From: Saprospiraceae bacterium
Lineage (GTDB): Bacteria > Bacteroidota > Bacteroidia > Chitinophagales > Saprospiraceae
Length of the DNA: 33,293 nt
NCBI GenBank assembly: GCA_019694295.1
Contig: JAIBCG010000030.1
Coordinates: forward strand, 1-33,293
Direction of reading: 5' to 3'
The notes beneath the pieces are model-generated. The model saw only the letters and a program-made list of their open reading frames with translations. It was not told where the DNA came from and did no database searches. Within the stretch, counting starts at the first letter, position 1. The number at the start of each line of letters is the position of its first letter. Shown here in pieces: positions 1 through 8,421 of the stretch. Made by a program: the position numbers and the translations under genes.

Positions 1-76
1 AGTACGTTGTATGCATTCCTGCCAATATTGGTAGGAATTTAGCATTTGGTATTTTGTTACATTTTTGTTAAAAGTG

Positions 77-100
77 TTTTATTTATTTATTTATTTATTG
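77..100. repeat. Short (TTTA)n tandem repeat
   Basis: About five tandem copies of TTTA lie roughly 50 bases upstream of the first gene. It is an AT-rich simple repeat in a probable promoter region. No TAnnTTTG box is clear here; the nearest look-alike, around 107-114, matches poorly. Slippage could alter promoter spacing, but that is only an inference. Confidence 0.6.
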
Positions 101-150
101 TACCTTGTATTTGATATTCATTTTAACAAGTTCATTTTAAATTTATTATT

Positions 151-675
151 ATGAAATCTTACATGATACTATATCTATGCATCTTTCTTTTTGTAGGGAA
201 ATGTGCGGCGCAAAACACGGATTTGTCTTATTCCTTATTGCCCAACCAAGTGCTTGGCACTTTAAATGGTACAGAATTTTCTATAAACACGAATCAACAA
301 AGTTTTTTGGCAAGTTTGAAACCCGGGTACAATTTCGTCTCTGCGGAATACCAACAAGAAGATGGGCAGCAATATTTAAATGTTCGGTATGACAAACAGA
401 ACACTACTTATCTTATTGGGCTATCTCTTGTACCATATCATGCAGCAGTCAGTGGAGAAATCATCACATATACTTGTACAGGAAGTTGCTCTGATGGTAT
501 TACAGGAGTGATTAGCTATTGTAGCTCTTGCGATTTTGTCAGAAAGAATGGAGTGATAACCGGTTGCACATGCAAAACTCCTCCGGGTTGCTGTGTTCAT
601 AGTATTTCATCTACTACCTCTTCTTTTTCAAATCAGTATGAGCTTAAAAATTACCTGGCGTCATTTCTAAAATAA
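151..675 (+). CDS. Secreted cysteine-rich protein of unknown function
   Basis: The product has 174 residues. Residues 1-20 form a typical signal peptide with a probable cut after the CAA in CAAQN. There is no lipobox, so the mature protein should be periplasmic or released. The N-terminal half is polar and resembles no family I recognise. The second half, roughly residues 109-148, holds nine cysteines: a CxxxC pair, a CxxC pair, a CxC and a final CC. This could be a small disulfide-bonded or metal-binding domain. The ATG follows a very AT-rich leader, as is usual in Bacteroidota. It converges with the threonine aldolase gene, 44 bases away, with no clear terminator between them. No T9SS sorting domain is visible. 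Function unknown. Confidence 0.75.
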   Translation: MKSYMILYLCIFLFVGKCAAQNTDLSYSLLPNQVLGTLNGTEFSINTNQQSFLASLKPGYNFVSAEYQQEDGQQYLNVRYDKQNTTYLIGLSLVPYHAAVSGEIITYTCTGSCSDGITGVISYCSSCDFVRKNGVITGCTCKTPPGCCVHSISSTTSSFSNQYELKNYLASFLK

Positions 676-719
676 TTTAAAATTCTTTTTGTAACCAAAG
701 CTGTTGAATTCTTAGATTA

Positions 720-1733
720 TTAGAATCTTTTGAGCGTATGGCATACTTGGTCAATCATTTCCTTTGACACATCCAAATGTGTAACCATCCGTACGGTATA
801 AGGTGCAAAGGCACTTACCAGAATCCCTTTTTCTTTTAATTTTTGAACAAATAAATCTCCTGCCATACTGTTATCGAGCTCAAAAATGACAATATTGGTA
901 AAAACGGGTTTGATGGACTTAACAAAGGAACATTCAGCAAGTGCCGCAGCTAATTGTGCTGCATTTTTGTGGTCTTCCTTTAATCTTGAAATGTGGTTGT
1001 CAAGTGCAAAGATGCCGGCTGCTGCCAAATATCCGGCCTGCCGCATTCCACCGCCCATCACTTTTCTTATTTTGCGTGCTTTTTGTATCAATTCGCTACA
1101 GCCTGTCAAGACGGAGCCTACGGGAGCACCAAGGCCTTTCGAAAGGCAGACCGAAATACTGTCAAAGCGTTCTCCTGTTTCTTTAGGGGTGTCGCCTGAT
1201 TCTGCAAGTGCATTGAATATTCGGGCACCGTCTAAGTGGAGTTTCAGCTTTTCAGCCTTACACAATTCGGCAATGGGCTGAATTTCTTCTTTAGTGTAAA
1301 AATTGCCGCCTGTTCTGTTGCCGGTATTTTCGATGACCACGAGCCGGCTGTTGGGTAACCAGTCTGCCGGAGGGCGAATGCTGTTTTTTACGATATCGGC
1401 GGTGAGTTTTCCGTTTTCGCATTTGAGCGGTAGTATAGCAGCACCCGAATGGAATCCGTAACCACCGAGTTCGTATTGAAAGATGTGAGAATTCTCATCA
1501 CAGATTATTTCGTCGAGTGGTTGTGTATGTGCTTTGATAGCTATTTGGTTGGTCATGGTGCCCGAAGGGCAAAATAGTGCATCTTCGTGTCCGAACATTT
1601 CCGCCACTTTTTTCTGAAGCCGGTTGACTGTTGGGTCATCGCGGAATACATCGTCACCTACCTCGGCACGGTACATGGCATTGAGCATAGCCGGAGTAGG
1701 ACGGGTAACAGTATCGCTTATCAGGTTGATCAT
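720..1733 (-). CDS. ltaE: Low-specificity L-threonine aldolase
   Basis: This PLP-dependent fold-type I enzyme splits L-threonine or L-allo-threonine into glycine and acetaldehyde in the cytosol. The length of 337 residues is normal for the family. The N-terminus MINLISDTVTRPTPAM is the family start. His83 in NSHIF fits the ring-stacking position, Asp168 in HLDGAR the PLP-nitrogen contact, and Lys199 in CLSKGLGAPVGS is the Schiff-base lysine. The beta-eliminating-lyase fold is complete, with no frameshift. It stands alone on the minus strand. A perfect TAnnTTTG box lies upstream at 1797-1804, leaving a leader of about 60 bases. Confidence 0.95.
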   Translation of the reverse strand: MINLISDTVTRPTPAMLNAMYRAEVGDDVFRDDPTVNRLQKKVAEMFGHEDALFCPSGTMTNQIAIKAHTQPLDEIICDENSHIFQYELGGYGFHSGAAILPLKCENGKLTADIVKNSIRPPADWLPNSRLVVIENTGNRTGGNFYTKEEIQPIAELCKAEKLKLHLDGARIFNALAESGDTPKETGERFDSISVCLSKGLGAPVGSVLTGCSELIQKARKIRKVMGGGMRQAGYLAAAGIFALDNHISRLKEDHKNAAQLAAALAECSFVKSIKPVFTNIVIFELDNSMAGDLFVQKLKEKGILVSAFAPYTVRMVTHLDVSKEMIDQVCHTLKRF

Positions 1734-1796
1734 TTATATATATATTTATTAATCTGTAGTATATGAAAATGTAAAATGAAATGTTGGTTCAGGAGG

Positions 1797-1804
1797 CAAA
1801 TTTA
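1797..1804 (-). promoter_or_regulatory. -7 promoter box of ltaE
   Basis: Read on the minus strand this is TAAATTTG followed by C, an exact match to the Bacteroidota -7 consensus TAnnTTTG. It is 64 bases before the ltaE start codon. No good TTTG/TTG -33 box was found at the usual 19-21 base distance. Confidence 0.55.
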
Positions 1805-1898
1805 GACTTATAAAAATAATTATTCGCTACTGAAATCTTTTGGAGAGAATAATTGTTAATTTTACAACGATATTTCTCTTCATGAAATTTTCACTGAG

Positions 1899-2357
1899 AT
1901 GCTGAAGATAATTACCACTTGTATATTAGCCCTTGTGTCATTAGCATGTATGAATGCACAGACAGAGATGGCATGGAGCACCTACAACATTGGTTTTGTT
2001 GCGCCTCCGACTATGCAGACCTTGGTGGATAGCAAAGGTCGGTTTGAAGTAAGTAATGATAATGTACAAATTAGCATTTTTCCATGGGATGGCCGCGTAA
2101 ATTTTGACGATCTGGGTGATGGTACGATAGATATTGCAACTCAGCTCGGCTATGAGACTACGGGCAGCGCTGATGCACTAGAGCTTGAAGATTTTCAGGG
2201 ATTCTATGTGCAGGCCACCAAGCAGGGCGTTGAAGCCATTGTAGTACTCTTGTATAATAATGCCGGCAATGTTACCTTGGTAGCCGATATACAGTACCAG
2301 CCGGGCTTTATCAATGAAGCGATGGATATTGCCCTTAGTTTTTATGCTACAAATTAA
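1899..2357 (+). CDS. Small secreted protein of unknown function
   Basis: The product has 152 residues, and residues 1-20 are a signal peptide ending in CMNAQ. The mature part of about 130 residues is acidic, with alternating hydrophobic residues that suggest a beta-rich or alpha/beta fold. It has no cysteine cluster, lipobox or sorting domain. I do not recognise the family. An ATG at 1882 in another frame opens an 8-codon ORF whose stop overlaps the region of this start; I treat it as chance. The gene sits between ltaE (opposite strand) and rpsO and ends about 100 bases before the rpsO start. Confidence 0.7.
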   Translation: MLKIITTCILALVSLACMNAQTEMAWSTYNIGFVAPPTMQTLVDSKGRFEVSNDNVQISIFPWDGRVNFDDLGDGTIDIATQLGYETTGSADALELEDFQGFYVQATKQGVEAIVVLLYNNAGNVTLVADIQYQPGFINEAMDIALSFYATN

Positions 2358-2406
2358 TATTTTTATTTTTTTTTACATAAGTATTTTATTATTCAATAAA
2401 TTGTCT

Positions 2407-2414
2407 TAATTTTG
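2407..2414 (+). promoter_or_regulatory. -7 promoter box of rpsO
   Basis: TAATTTTG followed by C is an exact TAnnTTTG match, 45 bases upstream of the rpsO start codon. The -33 position holds only TTTT (about 2384-2387). Confidence 0.6.
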
Positions 2415-2459
2415 CACTTCGAAAAAGTAAAAATAAAAAAGTAGCAAAACTAAAGAAGA

Positions 2460-2735
2460 ATGGCAGTTTATCTCAACTCTGAAAAATTGCAAGGGATTTT
2501 TAAAGAATATGCTGGTTCTGAAAAGAATACAGGCTCTACAGAATCTCAGATTGCATTATTCACTTATAGAATTCAAAGTTTGTCGGAGCACCTGAAAGAC
2601 CATAAAAAGGATCATTCATGCAGAAGGACACTTCTTACCCTGGTGGGTAAACGAAAGAAGATGTTACAATATCTGCAGGGCAAAGACCTCACAAAATACA
2701 GATCACTCATAAGCCAGCTCGGTTTGAGGAAATAA
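2460..2735 (+). CDS. rpsO: 30S ribosomal protein S15
   Basis: The product has 91 residues (the family usually has about 89). It binds the central domain of 16S rRNA early in 30S assembly. The family hallmarks are present: TGSTESQIALFTYRIQSLSEHL, then a basic DHKKDHSCRRTLLTLVGKRKKML stretch, and the C-terminal YRSLISQLGLRK. The gene has its own promoter box (2407-2414) and a strong terminator directly after the stop codon. It therefore appears to be a single-gene transcript, although pnp follows as in many bacteria. Confidence 0.98.
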   Translation: MAVYLNSEKLQGIFKEYAGSEKNTGSTESQIALFTYRIQSLSEHLKDHKKDHSCRRTLLTLVGKRKKMLQYLQGKDLTKYRSLISQLGLRK

Positions 2736-2740
2736 TTAAA

Positions 2741-2771
2741 AAAGTGCTTCTGCCTCAGAAGCACTTTTTTT
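2741..2771 (+). terminator. Intrinsic terminator of rpsO
   Basis: A perfect 12-base-pair stem (2741-2752 with 2756-2767) with the three-base loop CCT runs into a T tract. It begins five bases after the rpsO stop codon and separates rpsO from pnp. Confidence 0.92.
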
Positions 2772-2875
2772 CTGTTATCTCATTTCAGTAATTTGGGTTA
2801 TAATCAACAATTTTTCTTCTTTTTTGCAACCAGCAAACATTATTGCGCTATTGTAAAAAATCTAAAACAAAAATC

Positions 2876-5023
2876 ATGGGCCAACAAATTCCAACTACAC
2901 ATTCATTTAACCTTCCTGATGGCCAGACAGTAACTATTGAGACCGGAAAACTTGCCATGCAGGCTCACGGCTCGGTAGTGGTTAGGGTCGGTGATATGAT
3001 GATATTCGCAGCTGTTGTTTCAAATACAGAAATGAAAGCTGATGCCGGTTTTTTCCCTCTTTCTGTCGATTATCAGGAAAAATTCGCCTCTGCAGGTCGT
3101 ATTCCGGGCAATTTCTTCAGAAGAGAAACACGCCTGAGTGAATACGAAATCCTTATTTCAAGACTCGTGGACAGAGCAATACGCCCGCTGTTTCCGGATG
3201 AATATAAAAACGAAACTCAGGTAACCATAAACCTGATCTCAGCTGACAAAGAGATATTGCCTGATGCTTATGTGGCATTGGCTACTTCTGCTGCACTTAC
3301 CTTGTCTGATATTCCTTTTGCAGGCCCGATTTCTGAAGTACGCGTTGCCTGTATCGATGGCCAGTTTCACATTAACCCAACAAGATCAAATCTCGAGAAA
3401 GCAGACATCAACATAATTGTGGCTGCAACAAAAGACAATGTTGTAATGGTAGAAGGTGAAGCAAACGAATGCCAAGAATCTGAAATGGTTGATGCCATCC
3501 GGGTCGGGCACGAAGCCATTAAAACACAGATTGACGCTCAGCTCGAACTTGCCAAAAAATTCGGTTCTCTCGACAAACCTAAAAGAACAGTCGAACCGGC
3601 ACCTGAAAATGAAGAAATCAAGAACAAAGTGTATGAGCTGGCACACGATAAACTTAACCAAATAGCTCACTCTTTCTTAGAAAAACAAGTACGTAAATCT
3701 CAGTTTGAAGAAGTAAAAGCTGCCGTTACAGAAACCCTGCTCGCAGAAAAAGGTGAGGAATACATGGCAGAGAACGGAAAGTTCGTATCTGTATATTTCG
3801 ACAAACTTAAAAAAGATGTAGTACGTGAAATGGTAATGGCTGAAAAAGTACGACTCGACGGCAGAAAACCAAATGAAATACGTCCTATCTGGTGTGAGGT
3901 GGATTATTTGCCATCTCCACATGGTTCGTCTATCTTCACACGTGGCGAAACCCAGGCACTGGCTACTGTTACACTGGGTAGCAAACTCGACGAAATGATG
4001 ATGGACAGTGCATTCGAATTATATTTCGAGAAATTCATCCTGCATTATAATTTCCCTGCATTTTCAGTAGGGGAGGTAAGGCCGGCCAGAGGTCCGGGGC
4101 GCCGAGAAGTAGGGCACGCCAACCTTGCTGCAAGGTCATTGAGAAAAGTACTTCCACCAGAGCTTCCTTACACAGTTCGTATCGTTTCGGATGTTCTGGA
4201 GTCTAACGGGTCGTCTTCTATGGCCACTGTCTGTTCAGGTTCAATGGCCTTGATGGATTCAGGTATCCAGATTGCCGCTCCGGTATCAGGTATTGCTATG
4301 GGCCTTATATCAGATGGCAAACGAAATGCTATTCTGAGTGATATACTGGGTGACGAAGATGCCCTTGGTGATATGGATTTCAAAGTGACAGGTACGGCTA
4401 AAGGTATCTGCGGCTGCCAGATGGACATCAAGATCGAAGGCTTGTCTTTTGAACTTCTGACTGAGGCTCTCAATCAGGCTAAAGAAGGAAGACTACATAT
4501 TCTCGGAAAAATGAGCGAAGCAATAGAACACTCAAGAGAAGATTACAAGCCTCATGCACCACGTATTGAGGAAATCATCATCGATAAAAGCTTTATAGGC
4601 GCTGTGATAGGTCCGGGTGGTAAAATCATCCAGGAAATGCAAAAACTGACCGGCACCATCATTACCATCGAAGAGAAAAACGAAAAAGGTTACATACAGA
4701 TAGTGAGCAGCAACAAAGACGGTGTCGAACTCGCCAAAGAAAAGATAGCTAATATCGTTTTTGTACCGGAGGTTGGCCAAGAATACGATGCTGTTGTTGA
4801 AAGTCTTATGCCTTTTGGCGCTTTCGCTAAATTCAGGAATGCATCAGGTCTTGTACATATTTCTGAAATATCTCACGCAAGGGTTGAAAATGTAGCTGAT
4901 GTACTGAAGGTCGGACAGTCAATAAGAGTCAAACTTATAGAAATAGACCAAAAAACAGGCAAATACCGTTTGTCAATGAAAGCATTGCAGCCAAGACCAG
5001 AAAAACCGGCTAACAAACATTAA
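2876..5023 (+). CDS. pnp: Polyribonucleotide nucleotidyltransferase (PNPase)
   Basis: This is a phosphorolytic 3'-to-5' exoribonuclease that also makes heteropolymeric tails and acts as a trimer in RNA decay. From the ATG at 2876 it has about 715 residues, the normal length. A TTG at 2843 in the same frame would add 11 unlike residues (CKKSKTK) and is not favoured. Domains in order: a first RNase PH core, an all-helical linker, a second RNase PH core with SPHGSSIFTRGETQALAT, a KH domain with the GxxG loop (VIGPGGK), and a C-terminal S1 domain (GAFAKF ... GLVHISEIS). It is followed by a terminator and then rpoD. Confidence 0.97.
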   Translation: MGQQIPTTHSFNLPDGQTVTIETGKLAMQAHGSVVVRVGDMMIFAAVVSNTEMKADAGFFPLSVDYQEKFASAGRIPGNFFRRETRLSEYEILISRLVDRAIRPLFPDEYKNETQVTINLISADKEILPDAYVALATSAALTLSDIPFAGPISEVRVACIDGQFHINPTRSNLEKADINIIVAATKDNVVMVEGEANECQESEMVDAIRVGHEAIKTQIDAQLELAKKFGSLDKPKRTVEPAPENEEIKNKVYELAHDKLNQIAHSFLEKQVRKSQFEEVKAAVTETLLAEKGEEYMAENGKFVSVYFDKLKKDVVREMVMAEKVRLDGRKPNEIRPIWCEVDYLPSPHGSSIFTRGETQALATVTLGSKLDEMMMDSAFELYFEKFILHYNFPAFSVGEVRPARGPGRREVGHANLAARSLRKVLPPELPYTVRIVSDVLESNGSSSMATVCSGSMALMDSGIQIAAPVSGIAMGLISDGKRNAILSDILGDEDALGDMDFKVTGTAKGICGCQMDIKIEGLSFELLTEALNQAKEGRLHILGKMSEAIEHSREDYKPHAPRIEEIIIDKSFIGAVIGPGGKIIQEMQKLTGTIITIEEKNEKGYIQIVSSNKDGVELAKEKIANIVFVPEVGQEYDAVVESLMPFGAFAKFRNASGLVHISEISHARVENVADVLKVGQSIRVKLIEIDQKTGKYRLSMKALQPRPEKPANKH

Positions 5024-5045
5024 TTTGCTTCAAAAATATAATAAT

Positions 5046-5075
5046 AAGCCTGTTGATTCATCAGCAGGCTTTTTT
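5046..5075 (+). terminator. Intrinsic terminator of pnp
   Basis: The arms AAGCCTG (5046-5052) and CAGGCTT (5065-5071) pair perfectly. Four inner pairs (one T-G) extend the stem, and six T follow from 5070. It starts 22 bases after the pnp stop codon. Confidence 0.9.
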
Positions 5076-5124
5076 GTTAAAGTGAGTTTCGATTCATGCA
5101 ATTCTTTATAGAACTAACAACATT

Positions 5125-5158
5125 CCTTTGGCATAGATATTGCAACAATTGCCAAAGG
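5125..5158 (+). other. Bulged hairpin in the region upstream of rpoD
   Basis: CCTTTGGCA (5125-5133) and TGCCAAAGG (5150-5158) are perfect 9-base inverted repeats. Inside them ATTG (5139-5142) pairs with CAAT (5146-5149). The 3' arm is therefore one continuous 13-base strand, while the 5' arm carries a five-base TAGAT bulge. No T tract follows on either side, so it does not look like a terminator. It lies about 125 bases upstream of the rpoD start and may be part of its leader RNA or a DNA operator. Confidence 0.5.
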
Positions 5159-5282
5159 TCGAGAGGTGTGAAAAATATACGGCGATATTAATCTGTATTG
5201 ATGATAAAGTCAAATATTTTGAAACTTTTTTTTTGCTCTGACGTCTTATTATTATAATCATTCTTAGAAAAATGTCCCGAAC

Positions 5283-6146
5283 ATGCGTCAGTTAAAAATT
5301 ACCAATAAGATTACCACACGTGAAAGTTTAGCACTTGACAAATATCTGAATGATATTGGTAAAATTTCAATGCTGTCATCTGAAGAAGAAGCAGATTTGT
5401 CACGACGCATAAAGGAAGGTGATCAAGAAGCACTTGACATTCTTACTAAGTCAAATCTGCGCTTTGTTGTCTCAGTGGCCAAACAATATCAAAACCAAGG
5501 ACTTTCACTAAGCGACCTTATCAATGAAGGAAATGTAGGCCTCATGAAGGCTGCCAAAAGATTTGACGAAACAAAAGGATTCAAATTTATATCCTATGCT
5601 GTGTGGTGGATTAGACAGTCCATCCTGCAGGCTATTGTAGAATATTCAAGAATCGTAAGACTACCTCTCAATAAAGTTGGTTCTTATAACAAAGTAAATG
5701 AAACATTCCTTTCGTTCATACAGGAATTCGAACGCGAACCCACCAATGAAGAACTCGCCGAGCTCCTTGACATGACCCCAAAGGAAGTTGCCAATATGCT
5801 TCGTGGTACTGTCAGGCACGTATCCGTTGACGCACCTATTACTTCCGATGATTCTGACTCTACTATGCTCGATGTTATATCTCTGAATGATGACAGCCCA
5901 GACCAGTATCTGATGGATCAGTCACTCAAGGATGAAGTGCAACAGGGCCTTTCAATACTATCACCACGCGAAGTAGAAGTGTTGTCAGCTTATTATGGCT
6001 TAAATGGCTTTAAAGCCTTGACACTTGAAGAGATCGGAGAATTATTTAATCTCACTCGCGAAAGGGTACGCCAAATAAAAGAACGGGCCATCAGAAGATT
6101 ACGCAAATCGTACAACCGGAATGCACTCCGTTCATATCTCGGATAA
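5283..6146 (+). CDS. rpoD: Primary RNA polymerase sigma factor
   Basis: The product has 287 residues, the short form of the Bacteroidota housekeeping sigma factor without region 1.1. Region 1.2 is at about 13-45. Region 2 spans about 50-125, including the aromatic promoter-melting helix [13 protein letters not shown]. Region 3 covers about 130-200. Region 4 is at about 225-280 with the helix-turn-helix [22 protein letters not shown]. This sigma factor recognises the TTTG / TAnnTTTG promoters seen repeatedly in this window. It is preceded by a 259-base gap after pnp that holds the pnp terminator and a bulged hairpin. I could not place its own promoter with confidence. Confidence 0.97.
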   Translation: MRQLKITNKITTRESLALDKYLNDIGKISMLSSEEEADLSRRIKEGDQEALDILTKSNLRFVVSVAKQYQNQGLSLSDLINEGNVGLMKAAKRFDETKGFKFISYAVWWIRQSILQAIVEYSRIVRLPLNKVGSYNKVNETFLSFIQEFEREPTNEELAELLDMTPKEVANMLRGTVRHVSVDAPITSDDSDSTMLDVISLNDDSPDQYLMDQSLKDEVQQGLSILSPREVEVLSAYYGLNGFKALTLEEIGELFNLTRERVRQIKERAIRRLRKSYNRNALRSYLG

Positions 6147-6152
6147 TTTTCC

Positions 6153-6160
6153 TACATTTG
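6153..6160 (+). promoter_or_regulatory. -7 promoter box directly after rpoD
   Basis: TACATTTG followed by C matches TAnnTTTG exactly. It starts seven bases after the rpoD stop and 21 bases before the next ATG (6174). The following gene is therefore probably transcribed on its own, despite the 27-base gap. No -33 box is clear. Confidence 0.5.
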
Positions 6161-6173
6161 CCAAAACTTTATC

Positions 6174-6845
6174 ATGAGTTCCATTTTCGTTATCGGAACA
6201 CTTTGGTTGATTCTGGCCGGTGTCATCATTGCCATTTTGTTGAAAATGTGGAATGCGGTTGCAGAGTTTTTTGTATTCAATAAGAATCCCGAACAGTTTC
6301 TACATGAGCTTTATACCACTCTCGAACCTTACAGAGCGTCATTGCCTGAGCTAAACATGGAAGAACTGAGCCTCTTATCTTCCAATACCAATCTGGTACA
6401 GACAAAATTGTTAGGACAAGATACTAAAGCAGGCTATATAAGGAATGTTTACCAGGAAAATCTTGCTATCTATGCATTCCGGCAAATAGGTGTAAACAAA
6501 AGGCTGTTTGTTTTTGCTGACAAAACAGGTATTTTCGCATTCCGCGAATTGTCTAAAGGTACATTCAGGGTATTCGATGAAAGAGTTGTCGCATTGGGTG
6601 ATTATAACCCCGAATCAGGTTTTATCTGGAAGGCTTCGGCCATCGGAAATCTTGACAAAGACGCAGAAGGTCGCCTTACTACCATGCGTATTGGTCAGAA
6701 GCAGGTAGCAAATTTTGTTAAAAAGGATAATCTATCAAAGGTGCCCCAAAGACATTTCAGCTTCATTCAAAACGATGAAATTACCCGTGATACCACCTTC
6801 AGAATTCTGTTGTTTGCTTCGCTGATGGATTCAGTGCAGACATAG
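6174..6845 (+). CDS. Membrane-anchored protein of unknown function
   Basis: The product has 223 residues. Residues about 4-27 form one strong transmembrane helix at the N-terminus, and the following chain is hydrophilic. This suggests an inner-membrane protein with a soluble domain of about 190 residues. The body has mixed alpha/beta character, with no cysteine motif and no catalytic motif that I can name. I do not recognise the family. Its own -7 box is at 6153-6160, and the ATG is 27 bases after the rpoD stop. Confidence 0.7.
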   Translation: MSSIFVIGTLWLILAGVIIAILLKMWNAVAEFFVFNKNPEQFLHELYTTLEPYRASLPELNMEELSLLSSNTNLVQTKLLGQDTKAGYIRNVYQENLAIYAFRQIGVNKRLFVFADKTGIFAFRELSKGTFRVFDERVVALGDYNPESGFIWKASAIGNLDKDAEGRLTTMRIGQKQVANFVKKDNLSKVPQRHFSFIQNDEITRDTTFRILLFASLMDSVQT

Positions 6846-6923
6846 TTTACTTCTTTTGATGAGCACGATCTATTTTTTTTTAAATTATTTTTTATTAAAA
6901 TTAATTTTTTGCACAACATGCTT

Positions 6924-6931
6924 TATCTTTG
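6924..6931 (+). promoter_or_regulatory. -7 promoter box of the 143-residue gene
   Basis: TATCTTTG is an exact TAnnTTTG match, 35 bases before the ATG at 6967. The upstream region is A/T-rich with no clear -33 TTTG at 19-21 bases. Confidence 0.5.
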
Positions 6932-6966
6932 AATGTTAGTATCTTAACACTACAAAAATATCAACC

Positions 6967-7398
6967 ATGTCACTCCGAGAGAAGGTCAATTTGTTCATTT
7001 ACCGCTACGCAGAGAAAGGCCTCGAAATATTCCTGATGAAAAGCGAAGCTGAAGACCTGCTTCATCTGCCAAATTCGTCCGGTAACATTGCCCCAATTCA
7101 GCAAATAGGCAAAGAGAAAAGTCTCATACAACTTGATGAAACAACCAACCCCGAAGGAAATATAGAGATAAACGTGGCATTTGAAGCAGAGTACCACGAG
7201 ATCCCGTCACTCAAGCATCTGCTCAAGTCCGATATGAATTTTGTGGCTGACAAGATTATCCACATGTTGCCGGATTCTGAAAAGGGTAGGTTCATTGCTC
7301 TTAAAGAAGCCATCAAAAAAATGCGCCCCCACCAAAATCAGGCCTTGAAAGAACTCAAGGATATCCTGGTTGAAAAGAATTTGACCAAATATCTCTGA
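6967..7398 (+). CDS. Unknown protein with a Nudix-like N-terminus
   Basis: The product has 143 residues and no signal peptide or membrane segment, so it is probably cytosolic. The opening LFIYRYAEKGLEIFLMK resembles the first strands of Nudix hydrolases. However, the Nudix box (GX5EX7REUXEEXGU) is absent, so hydrolase activity should not be assumed. The C-terminal third is helical and rich in Lys and Glu. It lies between the 223-residue membrane protein and purC, with its own -7 box (6924-6931). Function unknown; a degenerate Nudix fold is only a guess from the first 20 residues. Confidence 0.65.
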   Translation: MSLREKVNLFIYRYAEKGLEIFLMKSEAEDLLHLPNSSGNIAPIQQIGKEKSLIQLDETTNPEGNIEINVAFEAEYHEIPSLKHLLKSDMNFVADKIIHMLPDSEKGRFIALKEAIKKMRPHQNQALKELKDILVEKNLTKYL

Positions 7399-7426
7399 TT
7401 TTAGTTTTAACTCGCTCCCTTTTAGC

Positions 7427-7434
7427 TAACTTTG
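7427..7434 (+). promoter_or_regulatory. -7 promoter box that fixes the purC start
   Basis: TAACTTTG followed by C is an exact TAnnTTTG match. Transcription should begin near 7438-7441. The alternative TTG start at 7432 falls inside this box and cannot be used from this promoter. The ATG at 7456 lies about 16 bases after the predicted transcription start. Confidence 0.65.
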
Positions 7435-7455
7435 CCGGCAATATTCCGAATAGCT

Positions 7456-8406
7456 ATGGCTGAGTATAATACAATTTCTGAAACAGATTTTCATTTTCCG
7501 GGACAGACCGGTGTCTATAAAGGCAAGGTGCGTGATGTTTATTTCACAGATGATTATATCATTCTGATAGCCACCGACCGCATTTCGGCATTTGATCACA
7601 TTCTCCCCCGCGCTATACCCGCCAAAGGTCAGATACTTACCAAAATGGCTGCCTATTTTCTTGAAAAAACTGCTTCAGACGTTCCTAACTGGTTCATCGC
7701 TAGTCCTGATCCAAACGTTACCATCGGTAAAAAGTGTCAGGCTTATAAAATAGAAGTAGTAGTGCGGAATTATCTGACCGGTCATGCCTGGCGGACTTAC
7801 AAAGCTGGTGAACGTACACTCTGCGGAGTAACATTGCCCGATGGGCTGAAAGAAAATCAGAAATTCGACCACCCGATCATCACACCTTCCACCAAAGCAG
7901 ATGAAGGTCATGACATGGATATTTCAAGAGAAAAAATCATTGAAACCGGTCTCGTATCTGAACAAGAATATACTATTATCGAACAGTATGCGCTACGTTT
8001 GTTTGGCATCGGTACAAGTATGGCTGCCGAACGTGGACTGATTCTCGTTGATACGAAGTATGAGTTTGGCAAAGACAAGGACGGCAATATTTTGCTCATT
8101 GATGAAGTTCACACACCCGATAGCTCGCGGTACTTTTATGCAGATGATTATCAGGAACGCTTTGCACAAGGGTTGCCTCCACGACAACTGTCGAAAGAAT
8201 TCGTTCGCGAATGGCTCATAGCTCACGGATTTCAGGGACAGGAGGATCAGATTATGCCGGTAATGTCCGATACATTTGTCCATGAAATAACAGAACGCTA
8301 TCTTGAACTGTGCAGGATAATAACCGGCGAAGAGCCTCCATTCAACAGTGAACCACCTGCCGAACGAATGTTAAGAAATGTGACAAACTGGTTGTTGGTA
8401 CATTAA
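7456..8406 (+). CDS. purC: SAICAR synthetase (purine biosynthesis)
   Basis: This enzyme joins aspartate to CAIR using ATP, giving SAICAR in de novo purine synthesis. It has about 316 residues from the ATG at 7456, the longer single-domain form found in Bacteroidota and yeast. Visible motifs are [10 protein letters not shown] near the N-terminus (ATP site), [46 protein letters not shown] and [12 protein letters not shown]. The upstream TTG at 7432 is rejected because it overlaps the -7 box. The gene converges on the PorV-family gene with only 15 bases between the stop codons and no clear terminator. Confidence 0.96.
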   Translation: MAEYNTISETDFHFPGQTGVYKGKVRDVYFTDDYIILIATDRISAFDHILPRAIPAKGQILTKMAAYFLEKTASDVPNWFIASPDPNVTIGKKCQAYKIEVVVRNYLTGHAWRTYKAGERTLCGVTLPDGLKENQKFDHPIITPSTKADEGHDMDISREKIIETGLVSEQEYTIIEQYALRLFGIGTSMAAERGLILVDTKYEFGKDKDGNILLIDEVHTPDSSRYFYADDYQERFAQGLPPRQLSKEFVREWLIAHGFQGQEDQIMPVMSDTFVHEITERYLELCRIITGEEPPFNSEPPAERMLRNVTNWLLVH

Positions 8407-8421
8407 TTATACGATATTTTT

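Noticed and set aside
1882..1905. Short ORF overlapping the start of the 152-residue gene
   Set aside because: Only seven residues plus stop, with no supporting promoter or structure.
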